Assembly (NCBI GenBank): GCA_039808985.1
Contig: JBDHUC010000037.1
Coordinates: 1-17,569, forward strand
Source: SXRF01 sp039808985
Lineage (GTDB): Bacteria; Pseudomonadota; Alphaproteobacteria; Rickettsiales; SXRF01
DNA: 17,569 nt
Direction: 5' to 3'
How positions within the stretch are numbered: the stretch's first letter is position 1; each line of letters opens with the position of its first letter. Position numbers and translations under genes: made by a program. Positions 7,953-15,085 of this stretch are shown one piece after another. The notes under the pieces were generated by a model, which was not told where the DNA came from, did no database searches, and was given only the letters and a program-made list of their open reading frames with translations.

Positions 7953-8894
7953 ATGAAAAACCTATCACATAACCTACCCATAACCGCAGAGCTTGCGGAT
8001 ATTGCAGCCCGGTGGGAAAGCTGGCTTTCTGACCTTAAGAATTCCTCGCGGCATACTGTGGTTTCCTACCAGAATGACCTTGCTAATTTTTTGAGCTTCC
8101 TTGCCGGGCATTTGGGGGCGAGGGTTGGGCTTGCTGAACTTTCAAATCTGGACAACAAGGATATACGCGCATGGCTTTCGGCCAGGGCTATGGATAAAAA
8201 ATACGAAACATCTTCAAATGCACGCGCTCTTTCCACCATAAAAAATTTCTTCCGCTACCTGGAAAAACAGGAGAAATGCAAAAATCCGGCGGTTTTGCAT
8301 ATTCGTGCCCCGAAAATAAAAAAACCATTGCCCAGGGCGCTTGATGAAAAGCAGGCTGCGGAGGCGGTGGGGCAGATTTCCGAGCTGCATAATGAAAGCT
8401 GGGTGAATGCGCGCGATACCGCGCTGCTCCTGCTGATTTATGGCTGCGGGATGCGTATTGGTGAAGCGGTATCCATTAAATACGCAGATATTGAAAATGA
8501 GGACAGTATAATCGTGACCGGGAAAGGAAATAAGCAACGCAAGCTGCCGCTGCTGCCGGTTGTGCGTGCTGCTGTAATGGAATATGTGGAGGCATGCCCA
8601 CATGGGTTTAAAAATAATTCGCCGCTATTTTGGGGCTTGCGCGGGGAGGCGCTTGATGCCGGGGTTTTTCAGCGGCAGCTTAGAAACCTGCGCGCCAGGC
8701 TGAATTTGCCAGATAGCACTACGCCACATGCATTCCGACACAGCTTTGCAACCCATCTGCTATCGTCCGGGGCCGACCTGCGCTCGATTCAGGAACTGCT
8801 GGGGCATGTTAGCCTGTCCACCACCCAGCGCTATACCCATGTTGACAAAAATCGACTGATGGCTGCATACAAGAACGCGCACCCACGGGCGTAG
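7953..8894 (+). CDS. xerC: Tyrosine recombinase XerC
   Basis: Site-specific recombinase that, with XerD, resolves chromosome dimers at dif during cell division. The protein is 313 aa. The N-terminal SAM-like core-binding domain covers about residues 15-107 (HTVVSYQNDLANFLSFL at 34-50). The catalytic domain carries the full set: R168 (GCGMRIGEA), K191 (TGKGNKQRKLPL), H259 and R262 (HAFRHSFATHLL), H285 (LLGHVSLSTTQRYTH) and nucleophile Y294. The XerC call rests on similarity and on the DUF484 neighbour; a phage integrase is unlikely in this setting. The start ATG at 7953 lacks a Shine-Dalgarno. The stop codon TAG (8892-8894) is part of a 7-bp repeat array. Confidence 0.95.
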   Translation: MKNLSHNLPITAELADIAARWESWLSDLKNSSRHTVVSYQNDLANFLSFLAGHLGARVGLAELSNLDNKDIRAWLSARAMDKKYETSSNARALSTIKNFFRYLEKQEKCKNPAVLHIRAPKIKKPLPRALDEKQAAEAVGQISELHNESWVNARDTALLLLIYGCGMRIGEAVSIKYADIENEDSIIVTGKGNKQRKLPLLPVVRAAVMEYVEACPHGFKNNSPLFWGLRGEALDAGVFQRQLRNLRARLNLPDSTTPHAFRHSFATHLLSSGADLRSIQELLGHVSLSTTQRYTHVDKNRLMAAYKNAHPRA

Positions 8895-8918
8895 TTAGTA
8901 GTTAGTAGTTAGTAATTA
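8891..8918. repeat. Heptanucleotide array GTAGTTA between two convergent stop codons
   Basis: Three perfect gtagtta units plus one gtaatta run gapless from 8891. The first unit contains the xerC stop codon, and two bases after the last unit is the stop of the minus-strand gene (8921-8923). The array is the whole intergenic space. Confidence 0.9.
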
Positions 8919-8920
8919 GT

Positions 8921-9229
8921 TCATCTGCCTTTAGTGGGGTCTGAATCACACCTGCTTAGTATACCGGCTTTAAGCATAGCTTTAGTACGGGCGGCTATTT
9001 GCTTTTTAGATAGCTCTTCTATTTTAAGTTCTTCGTATTTTATCATATCGTATAACTCAGGGCTGGTATATTTATTGAGTTCTTTTCTGAGTTTGTTTTG
9101 TGCTTTAGGGGATGGGTCATATGTGCCCTCCAGCTCACTTCTCCGGTTTATTGCTTCAACCAGCTTTGTTATTCTTTCCTGCCTGTAATGCTCACGAAAA
9201 TCATACCCAGGTTTTTCATTATCCGCCAT
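8921..9229 (-). CDS. Small hypothetical protein, charged and helical
   Basis: I do not recognise the family. The protein is 102 aa and strongly charged (Lys/Glu/Arg-rich), with predicted helices around residues 10-33, 41-53 and 57-90 and no membrane segment or signal peptide. Lines such as ERITKLVEAINRRSELEG and YTSPELYDMIKYEELKIEEL suggest a compact helical or coiled-coil protein. The ATG at 9229 has only a weak GAG upstream. It is convergent with xerC, with just the 7-bp array between them. The opposite strand also has an open frame, but its composition is not protein-like. Confidence 0.65.
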   Translation of the reverse strand: MADNEKPGYDFREHYRQERITKLVEAINRRSELEGTYDPSPKAQNKLRKELNKYTSPELYDMIKYEELKIEELSKKQIAARTKAMLKAGILSRCDSDPTKGR

Positions 9230-9373
9230 AAATTACCAATCTCTGTGTTATTTGATAAAATAGTAGCATATTAAGCCGCTATTTATTGTTACAGTATTAT
9301 GAAGATATTAGCCGGAGCTGTTTATGTAAGCGATTGTTTTTGCAAAGATTAATTATAGGTATAGTAGTTTGTA

Positions 9374-11194
9374 CTACTCCACCGTCACTGACTTGGCGAG
9401 GTTGCGCGGCTGGTCAACATCGGTGCCTTTCAGCACCGCCACATGGTAGGCCAGCAACTGCACCGGGAGAGAATAAAGCAGGGGAGCAACGAACTGGTCG
9501 CATTCCGGCATTTTTATTGCAGCCATTGCCACATCGCCAACTATGTTTATTCCTTTTTCATCGCTAACCAGAATTATTTTGCCGCCGCGCGCTGCCGCTT
9601 CCTGGAGGTTGGAGGCGGTTTTTTCAAATAATATATCGGATGGTGCAAGTACAATCACCGGCATACGCTCGTCAATCAGCGCGATTGGGCCGTGCTTGAG
9701 TTCGCCTGCCGCATAGGCTTCGGCGTGGATGTAGGAAATTTCCTTCATCTTCAGCGCTCCTTCCATGGCGATGGCGTAACTCGTGCCGCGCCCGATATAA
9801 AGCATGTCGCGGGCATGGGTCATGTTGGTGGCCAAAGCATGAATCTGTGAATCCAGGGCGAGGATGTCGGACATCTGCGCCGGGGTTTCCAGCAGCAGGG
9901 CGCAGAGCTCACGCGAGAGTTTTTCGTCGATCGTCCCACGGAGCCTGGCAAGGAAAATGGTGAAACAGGCGAGGGTTGCAAGCTGGGTGGTGAAGGCTTT
10001 TGTTGAGGCAACACCTATTTCCGGCCCTGCGTAAGTATAGAGCACCGAACTGGCTTCCCGCGCAATGCTGCTTTCTGGCACATTCACAATGCCAAGGACG
10101 GGGTGGGTTTGTTTTACAAAGCGTAATACCGCGAGAGTGTCTGCGGTTTCACCGGATTGTGAAATAACGATGGTGAGGCCTTTTTTATCGACCACAGGAT
10201 TGCGGTAACGGTATTCGGAAGCAATGTCGATCTCGACCGGGATGCGCGCTATGGATTCCAGCCAGTATTTAGCGACATTGGCGGCGTAAAACGATGTTCC
10301 GCAGGCGATGAGCTGCACACGCTCGATGGTTTTTAAGTCGAAAGTAAGCCCGGGAAGGTTTATATCCAGCGTTACCGGGTTTATAAACATTTTAAGAGTT
10401 TCGCCGACCACTGCCGGTTGGTCATGTATCTCTTTTTTCATGTAGTGGCTGTAATTATCCTTGCCTACTGACGCGGAATTATAGCCTGATGTGGTGATGG
10501 CGCGTTTTACGCTTTTATCATCCTTATCGAAAAATTCTGCGGAATTTTGGGTGAGGATCACCCAGTCACCATCTTCCAGGTAGCTTATTTTCGAGGTGAG
10601 GAGGGAGAGGGCGATGGCATCTGAGCCTACGAACATTTCGCCTTCGCCGTAGCCAACAGCCAGCGGGGGGCCATTGCGCGCCGCTATCAGCAAATCAGGC
10701 TGGCCAGCGAAAATGAAAGCCAGGGCATAAGCGCCATGCAGGCGTTTAAGCGTTTCTGATACCGCATCGCGCGGGGTCAGGCCTTTATCGAGTAAGTGCG
10801 TGACCAGGACCGGGACAACCTCAGTATCGGTCTGGCTTAAGAATTTATAGCCAAGCGCGGATAACTCATCGCGCAGCTCGCGGAAGTTTTCGATAATGCC
10901 ATTATGCACCACTGCAACTTTTCTGGTTACGTGCGGGTGGGCGTTGGTTTCGTTGGGAGCGCCATGCGTTGCCCAGCGTGTATGGCCGATGCCGGTGCTG
11001 CCGGGAAGGGGAGAGGCTGCTAATTGTTTTTCGAGGTTAATCAGCTTGCCGCCTGCGCGCACGCTATTTATCGCTTCGCCGGTTATTGTGGCGATGCCTG
11101 CTGAATCATAGCCGCGATATTCAAGCTTTTTAAGGCCGCTTAAAATAAGGGGTGCTGCATCTCTTTTTCCAATTATGCCTATTATTCCACACAT
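9374..11194 (-). CDS. glmS: Glutamine--fructose-6-phosphate aminotransferase (isomerising)
   Basis: Makes glucosamine 6-phosphate from fructose 6-phosphate and glutamine, the entry step to UDP-GlcNAc for peptidoglycan and lipid A. The protein is 606 aa, full length. The N-terminal Ntn glutaminase domain begins MCGIIGIIG (C2 becomes the catalytic N-terminal Cys), with EYRGYDSAG (25-33) and GHTRWATHG (70-78). The first SIS domain has CGTSFYA (298-304) and SQSGETADT (345-353); the second has GRGTSYAIAMEGALKMKE. The C-terminus LAKSVTVE is canonical. The start ATG at 11194 has only a weak GGA upstream. A degenerate 7-bp array occupies the leader; I saw no glmS ribozyme, which is not expected outside Gram-positives. 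It appears monocistronic. Confidence 0.98.
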   Translation of the reverse strand: MCGIIGIIGKRDAAPLILSGLKKLEYRGYDSAGIATITGEAINSVRAGGKLINLEKQLAASPLPGSTGIGHTRWATHGAPNETNAHPHVTRKVAVVHNGIIENFRELRDELSALGYKFLSQTDTEVVPVLVTHLLDKGLTPRDAVSETLKRLHGAYALAFIFAGQPDLLIAARNGPPLAVGYGEGEMFVGSDAIALSLLTSKISYLEDGDWVILTQNSAEFFDKDDKSVKRAITTSGYNSASVGKDNYSHYMKKEIHDQPAVVGETLKMFINPVTLDINLPGLTFDLKTIERVQLIACGTSFYAANVAKYWLESIARIPVEIDIASEYRYRNPVVDKKGLTIVISQSGETADTLAVLRFVKQTHPVLGIVNVPESSIAREASSVLYTYAGPEIGVASTKAFTTQLATLACFTIFLARLRGTIDEKLSRELCALLLETPAQMSDILALDSQIHALATNMTHARDMLYIGRGTSYAIAMEGALKMKEISYIHAEAYAAGELKHGPIALIDERMPVIVLAPSDILFEKTASNLQEAAARGGKIILVSDEKGINIVGDVAMAAIKMPECDQFVAPLLYSLPVQLLAYHVAVLKGTDVDQPRNLAKSVTVE

Positions 11195-11205
11195 TGTTTT
11201 ATTCC

Positions 11206-11269
11206 GTAGTTAGTATTTTAGTGGTAAGTCAGTCAGTAGTTAGTAATAAGTAGTTGGTGGTTAGTAAAG
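11206..11269. repeat. Degenerate heptanucleotide array (GTAGTTA class) upstream of glmS
   Basis: Starts with a perfect gtagtta (11206-11212) and continues for about nine 7-bp steps with drift, for example cagtagt, tagtaat and aagtagt. It lies in the space between the divergent glmS and YbhN-like genes, starting 12 bp from the glmS start. It is older or more mutated than the arrays at 8891 and 17491. Confidence 0.7.
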
Positions 11270-11371
11270 GCATTATATAAGAAATATGTTTTATAACTTG
11301 CAAATCAATGTTTGTTACGTTTTGTTACCATCTATTCAAGCTTTACGAACTTTACAAACCACGAATTAACC

Positions 11372-12352
11372 ATGTCTGCCAAGCATTCCAAAGCCCTTTC
11401 CCTGCTCATGAAAATAGCGCTTATGCTGCTTGCCTTCTGGTTCGTGCTGCGCGGGATAAATATGGATGAGCTTAAATCCATGCTGCGATCGCAAAACCGC
11501 TATGCTTTTGTTGAAGGGTTTATTTTCCTTTCTTTTCAGGTGGTTCTTGGTTCGGTGCGCTGGAGGATGGTGCTTGTGTGCCTGAATAAGGCCGGGGATA
11601 AGGTTATTTCGCACCTGGCGGCGCTTAAAACCTATTATATAAGCGTATTTTTCAATTGCTGCCTGCCGGGGACGGTGGGAGGGGATGTAATCCGCGTATG
11701 GCTGGTGAAATCTGAACATACGCCGCTGCATCTTGCCATCAGCTCGGTGGTTATCGACCGGATGATAGCGTTGCTGGCGCTTGGGGTTATGGGGGGTGTC
11801 ACCATGCCGTTATTTGCCGGTTATATTGGCATAAGCGCCTGGATAATGCTGCCGCTGTTTTTGTTTCTAATGGCTTTTGGGTTCTGGGTTTTGTTCAACC
11901 TTGATAAAATAATTTTGAAAATCCCATTCCTTAAATCGCTTAGCTGGCTTTCGCATTTGCTTGCTAATATCCGGCTGATGCTGGTGTATCCGAGGCCTGC
12001 CCTGTGGTCGTTGTTTTATGCCGTTATATCGCATGTAAGCTATTGCCTGTGCGCTTATGTGCTGGCGAAAAGCCTTGGCAACCCTATTTCACTGCTGGAT
12101 GCGGTTACGCTGGTGCCATGGGTGCTGCTTATTTCGATTATACCAATATCTATTGGTGGCTGGGGGTTGCGGGAAGCAGCCATGGTTTATATGCTGGGGC
12201 TTATCGGTGTTCCGCAAATGGTGGCGCTGGCGGTTTCGGTGCAGCTTGGGCTGCTTTCTATTGTTGTCAGCGTTCCGGCGGGATTGTTGTGGCTTGTTAG
12301 TAGGCGGGATTCGAGATTAGGGGTTCGGGATTCGGGATTCGGGGGCAAATAA
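11372..12352 (+). CDS. YbhN/UPF0104-type integral membrane protein (lysylphosphatidylglycerol synthase transmembrane region, flippase-like)
   Basis: Polytopic inner-membrane protein of 326 aa from the ATG at 11372; a TTG at 11312 gives an implausible hydrophilic leader. About eight hydrophobic segments are visible, for example near 11-27, 44-61, 123-150, 157-176, 211-235, 246-262 and 283-309. Family motifs are LPGTVGGDVIR (98-108) and ISIGGWGLREA (259-269). Only the flippase-like membrane domain is present, with no aminoacyl-transfer domain, so lipid or glycan-carrier transport is a guess from the family. The last 15 residues (from 312) are encoded by a GGGATTC-class 7-bp array, so the original C-terminus was probably altered. 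No clear Shine-Dalgarno. Confidence 0.83.
   Translation: MSAKHSKALSLLMKIALMLLAFWFVLRGINMDELKSMLRSQNRYAFVEGFIFLSFQVVLGSVRWRMVLVCLNKAGDKVISHLAALKTYYISVFFNCCLPGTVGGDVIRVWLVKSEHTPLHLAISSVVIDRMIALLALGVMGGVTMPLFAGYIGISAWIMLPLFLFLMAFGFWVLFNLDKIILKIPFLKSLSWLSHLLANIRLMLVYPRPALWSLFYAVISHVSYCLCAYVLAKSLGNPISLLDAVTLVPWVLLISIIPISIGGWGLREAAMVYMLGLIGVPQMVALAVSVQLGLLSIVVSVPAGLLWLVSRRDSRLGVRDSGFGGK
12306..12345. repeat. Heptanucleotide array GGGATTC forming the 3' end of the membrane protein gene
   Basis: Gapless 7-bp units gggattc, gagatta, ggggttc, gggattc and gggattc run from 12306 to 12340, followed by a G-run. The array is read in frame as the protein's last residues up to the stop at 12350-12352. Three units contain GATTC, a GANTC methylation motif. 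No inverted partner is seen nearby. Confidence 0.85.
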
Positions 12353-12391
12353 CCACTTCCCGGCCATATCCAGTGTGGTTATCCTGAGCGC

Positions 12392-12802
12392 ATGGCAAGT
12401 AAAAAAGAACAATACAGCAGCTCGGCGCACCTGCAGCTTATCACCCGTAAATTACTTATCAGCATTGAAGAGAGGGTCGAGCGCTTAAATACCGCCACAA
12501 AAGATGAGCTTGAGCAATTGAAAGGCAGTCATGAATTGCTTTTTGGCAATAAAACGCCAATTGCCGGGAATCTTGTGATACTTGCTGAGCTACTGGAAAA
12601 GATGGGTGACGTGGAAGCCAATGATGCGGTTTTTTCAGCTAAGGGGAGTGGCAATAAACTCTCGCAGGCGGATATTGCGCTGGTGGAAGAGTTTGTGAAA
12701 AAACTTAAAGCACCTGTGAAAAATAAATCACATCTCCCAGTGGCAGAGGAGCAGGATGAAGGCCATCACCCCAGCCTTTTCCCAGAGGGAGAAGGAGTTT
12801 AG
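12392..12802 (+). CDS. Hypothetical helical protein upstream of the terminase gene
   Basis: Family not recognised. The protein is 136 aa and soluble. Helices are likely at about 13-50 (RKLLISIEERVERLNTAT, ELEQLKGSHELLFG), 58-72 and 92-106 (ADIALVEEFVKKLK). The final part, about residues 113-136, is encoded by sequence that looks like a dispersed hairpin repeat (12732-12797), so the native protein may once have been shorter. It ends 9 bp before the terminase ATG, suggesting co-transcription. Its place next to a large terminase subunit would allow a small-terminase or adaptor role, but no helix-turn-helix is evident and I would not assign it. No Shine-Dalgarno is visible before the ATG at 12392. 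Confidence 0.7.
   Translation: MASKKEQYSSSAHLQLITRKLLISIEERVERLNTATKDELEQLKGSHELLFGNKTPIAGNLVILAELLEKMGDVEANDAVFSAKGSGNKLSQADIALVEEFVKKLKAPVKNKSHLPVAEEQDEGHHPSLFPEGEGV
12775..12797. repeat. Hairpin repeat at the end of the hypothetical gene, overlapping the terminase ribosome-binding site
   Basis: Arms ccttttccc (12775-12783) and gggagaagg (12787-12795) pair with one G-T wobble around a 3-base loop. The only good Shine-Dalgarno-like sequence before the terminase, gaaggag (12791-12797), is inside the right arm and 14 nt from the ATG. The surrounding text resembles the ctccc/gggag hairpin repeats common between proteobacterial genes. Confidence 0.55.
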
Positions 12803-12811
12803 ACCCCAATA

Positions 12812-14200
12812 ATGCCAAAATGGTATAATGAATTGCTTGGAAGCAATTTCCCCACATTTATTGGTAAAACTCTCGCAACTATTGACCCGGCGGCGGAATA
12901 TCTCCCCAACTGGCATATAGAGCTTATCGCTGAATATCTGGAGGCAGCGCGCAGGGCGCAGATTACACGCCTTATCATCAATGTGCCGCCGCGCTCGCTT
13001 AAATCTGTGTGCGTGAGTGTCGCATGGCCTGCGTGGCTGCTGGGGCATGACCCGCGTACAAAAATAATCGCCGCCAGCTATGCGGCTTCGCTCAGCGTAA
13101 AACATTCGCTCGATTGCAGGTTTGTTGTTTCCAACGAATGGTACAGGGAGGTTTTTCCCGATGTTAAGCTGGTGCGTGGACAGAATGAAAAACATAAATT
13201 CGTAACTACCAGGCGCGGCTTCCGCCTTGCCAGCTCGGTTGGCGCCAGCGTGGTGGGCGAGGGCGGGAATTTCCTGATTATCGACGACCCGATAAGCCCG
13301 GCGCAGGCTATGAATTTACGTTTCCGCGAACATGTGAATAACTGGTTCGACCATACATTCGCCACAAGGCTTAATGATAAAAAAAACGGCGTTATCGTGC
13401 TGGTCATGCAGCGGCTGCACAGCGATGATCTTAGCGGATACCTGCTGGCCAAGGGAGGGTGGGAGCATCTGTCGCTGCCTGCTGTTGCTGAAAGCCAGCG
13501 TAATTACAGTTTTATGAATGTTTCCAAGATATTTGAAGCGGGTGAAGTGCTGCATCCGGCCAGGGAAAATATGCAATTGCTGGAGAGGGCAAAAATAGAG
13601 CTGGGAAGTATGGCTTTTGCCGCCCAATACCAGCAGAACCCACAACCGGACCGGGGGGCTATGGTGGATAAAAGATGGATTGCGCGTTATGCAAGCCTGC
13701 CTGCGGTTTATGAGTCGGTGGTGCAAAGCTGGGATACTGCGATTAAAAGTAGCGCGCGGCACGATGCCAGCGTCTGCCTGACGTTTGTAGAAGCTGATGG
13801 CAGGAGTTATCTGCGCGAGGCAAGGGTGATGCGCCTTGAATATCCCGACCTGAAAAAAGCATTTTATAACTATGCTGATGAGGATAAGCCAAGGGCAATA
13901 CTGGTTGAAGATAAGGCCAGTGGACAACAGATTTTGCAGGATATTAAGCGCGAAAGCTACCTGCCGCTTATCGGGATTTCTCCCAAAAGCGATAAAATAA
14001 CCCGCTTTGCCGCAATTTCAGCAATGCTGGAAGCTGGTAAGCTGGTTCTGCCCCAGCAGGCTAAATGGCTTGCTGATTTTGAAGCCGAGCTTTTCTCTTT
14101 CCCAAATTCCCCTCATGACGACCAGATTGACGCGCTGACCCAATATTTCGACTGGAAGCGTTCGCAAAGCTGGGAAAGGATGAGGATGAGAAGGATTTAG
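12812..14200 (+). CDS. Phage-type terminase large subunit (ATPase-nuclease)
   Basis: DNA-packaging motor protein of tailed phages and gene transfer agents. The protein is 462 aa and appears intact. The ATPase domain has a Walker A variant VPPRSLKS (58-65), the motif IIAASYAASLS (85-95) and Walker B-like FLIIDDPIS (154-162); the conserved AQYQQNP is at 271-277. The RNase H-like nuclease domain has SWDTAI with D308, VEDKASG with E366/D367, and HDDQIDAL (435-442). The arrangement resembles the terminases found singly in several alphaproteobacteria. No portal, capsid, protease or tail gene follows; the next genes are small unknowns and ctrA. It is either a prophage remnant kept intact or a detached packaging gene of a gene transfer agent. 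Confidence 0.92.
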   Translation: MPKWYNELLGSNFPTFIGKTLATIDPAAEYLPNWHIELIAEYLEAARRAQITRLIINVPPRSLKSVCVSVAWPAWLLGHDPRTKIIAASYAASLSVKHSLDCRFVVSNEWYREVFPDVKLVRGQNEKHKFVTTRRGFRLASSVGASVVGEGGNFLIIDDPISPAQAMNLRFREHVNNWFDHTFATRLNDKKNGVIVLVMQRLHSDDLSGYLLAKGGWEHLSLPAVAESQRNYSFMNVSKIFEAGEVLHPARENMQLLERAKIELGSMAFAAQYQQNPQPDRGAMVDKRWIARYASLPAVYESVVQSWDTAIKSSARHDASVCLTFVEADGRSYLREARVMRLEYPDLKKAFYNYADEDKPRAILVEDKASGQQILQDIKRESYLPLIGISPKSDKITRFAAISAMLEAGKLVLPQQAKWLADFEAELFSFPNSPHDDQIDALTQYFDWKRSQSWERMRMRRI

Positions 14201-14230
14201 AGCATTTTCCATTTAATCGTGCGCGTTGTT

Positions 14231-14364
14231 ATCCTATGAGGCGCGTAGCGACTGCACAGGATCTGCGCAATAATCCTGAGATCCTGCGCAAATTCTTACG
14301 AATTTCGCAGGATGACGGCACAGGCATTACAAGCTGAAGAAAATATTAAATTCAATTGCCATGG
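14231..14364. mobile_element. Second copy of the dispersed element, internally inverted
   Basis: 14231-14289 is the reverse complement of 3939-3997 with about five differences in 59 bp, including an exact 22-bp block (14268-14289). The right edge (14330-14364, acaagctg then caattgccatgg) matches 4070-4104 in the direct orientation. The expected left CATGGCAAT end is not visible, so this copy is rearranged or truncated. Confidence 0.65.
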
Positions 14365-14444
14365 TAGAATTGGGCGGTTTATAGCAAAATAACAGCTTGT
14401 TGGCTTTTAATTATAGCAAAATTATGCTAATATATATATTATTA

Positions 14445-14459
14445 TTAACCAATAATTAA
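14445..14459. promoter_or_regulatory. CtrA-binding box upstream of the two small genes
   Basis: Perfect TTAA-N7-TTAA (ttaa, ccaataa, ttaa), 62 bp before the ATG at 14522. Further TTAA half-sites lie at 14465 and 14498. CtrA itself is encoded about 700 bp downstream on the other strand, so direct control is plausible. In AT-rich DNA one match could be chance. Confidence 0.6.
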
Positions 14460-14467
14460 ATCTATTA

Positions 14468-14483
14468 ACCTATTATGATAGGT
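14468..14483. promoter_or_regulatory. Dyad, possible operator
   Basis: Perfect inverted repeat acctat / ataggt around tatg, 38 bp before the first small gene and 9 bp after the CtrA box. Its position suits a repressor site, but no protein can be named. Confidence 0.4.
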
Positions 14484-14521
14484 AATTGCTTGATTAGTTA
14501 ATATTGGTAGTGGAGAAATTT

Positions 14522-14809
14522 ATGTCGCATGATGCGATTAATTCCTGGGTTGATAATGCGAAAAAGCCGATACCGGCTGCCGCTAAATCTGCCGCTATCC
14601 AGGTTGTGACCCGCGCCCAGGAGCAGGCACGCGGAAACCTCATTATTGATATTGCTGAAAAAATACGCCCGTACCTTGTGAAAATGTTTGAAGGCGTGCG
14701 TGATGAGAATGGATTGCTGATGCAGCAGGCGCATGTGCGGGGGATTGCCCTGAATATGGCGCAGAATATTGCTAAAGAACAAGAAATAAAAATCCAGGTC
14801 AAGAATTAA
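14522..14809 (+). CDS. Small hypothetical protein, first of a two-gene unit
   Basis: I do not recognise it. The protein is 95 aa from the ATG at 14522, chosen because GGAG (14512-14515) lies 6 nt upstream; a TTG at 14504 precedes that site and is rejected. The protein is helical and Ala-rich (AAAKSAAIQVVTRAQEQARG near 25-44), with an amphipathic stretch LIIDIAEKIRPYLVKMFEGV. There is no signal peptide and no clear membrane span. It is followed after 16 bp by another small gene with its own Shine-Dalgarno, and the pair is closed by a terminator. The CtrA box upstream suggests cell-cycle timing. Confidence 0.75.
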   Translation: MSHDAINSWVDNAKKPIPAAAKSAAIQVVTRAQEQARGNLIIDIAEKIRPYLVKMFEGVRDENGLLMQQAHVRGIALNMAQNIAKEQEIKIQVKN

Positions 14810-14825
14810 CAACGGGAGTGGAGCA

Positions 14826-14996
14826 ATGGGAAAGATTACAACAGAGCAGTTGGAAGGGTATCTAAGACAGGCAGTAGACCCTGCTGTTCTTAAAAATTTA
14901 TCCGAAGAAAAACTTGCTCAGGGAATTAAAGATATGATGGGTAGCCTGAATGCCCAGCCAGCCGGGGTTGAGGGCAAAAAAGGGCGAGGCGTATAA
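14826..14996 (+). CDS. Very small hypothetical protein, second of the two-gene unit
   Basis: A 56-aa ORF, MGKITTEQLEGYL onward, ending GKKGRGV. GGGAG at 14814-14818 lies 7 nt before the ATG, a good Shine-Dalgarno, and a second GGAG is at 14820-14823. One helix is likely (residues 7-38), followed by a flexible Gly/Lys tail. Spacing to the upstream gene (16 bp) and the terminator downstream indicate a bicistronic mRNA. Function unknown; a partner of the 95-aa protein is possible. Confidence 0.65.
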   Translation: MGKITTEQLEGYLRQAVDPAVLKNLSEEKLAQGIKDMMGSLNAQPAGVEGKKGRGV

Positions 14997-15028
14997 CGCA
15001 AAGCTACAGAATTTCTGTGACCAGAAAC

Positions 15029-15062
15029 AAAAAACCCGGCTCGTAATGATGCCGGGTTTTTT
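15029..15062. terminator. Bidirectional rho-independent terminator between the small genes and ctrA
   Basis: A 12-bp perfect stem, aaaaaacccggc (15029-15040) and gccgggtttttt (15051-15062), with a 10-nt loop. The A-run and T-run make it work on both strands: it ends the plus-strand small-gene unit and the minus-strand ctrA transcript (stop at 15086). Confidence 0.92.
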
Positions 15063-15085
15063 TGCTTTATAAAATATGGCAGGAA

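Larger units (their letters stand above)
14201..14521. other. Gene-free interval after the terminase: repeat element, then AT-rich promoter region
   Basis: 321 bp without a gene. The first part (14231-14364) is a copy of the dispersed element described at 3923-4104. The second part is AT-rich and contains a direct repeat tatagcaaaat (14380-14390 and 14412-14422), a perfect CtrA box and a dyad, and is the likely promoter of the small genes that follow. Confidence 0.7.

Noticed and set aside
8934..9188. Plus-strand Ser/Leu-rich frame opposite the 102-aa gene
   Set aside because: Composition is typical of the complement of a Lys/Glu-rich gene; no Shine-Dalgarno seen. Some doubt remains because neither strand has a recognised family.
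12728..13195. Minus-strand frame of 155 codons opposite the terminase start
   Set aside because: Cys/His/Arg-rich, unlike real protein, and antisense to the conserved ATPase domain.
12812..14200. A complete prophage around the terminase
   Set aside because: Neighbours within the window include no structural, lysis or integrase gene of phage type; XerC is the housekeeping recombinase.
14494..14812. Two minus-strand frames opposite the 95-aa gene
   Set aside because: The plus-strand ORF has a good Shine-Dalgarno and protein-like composition; these frames do not.
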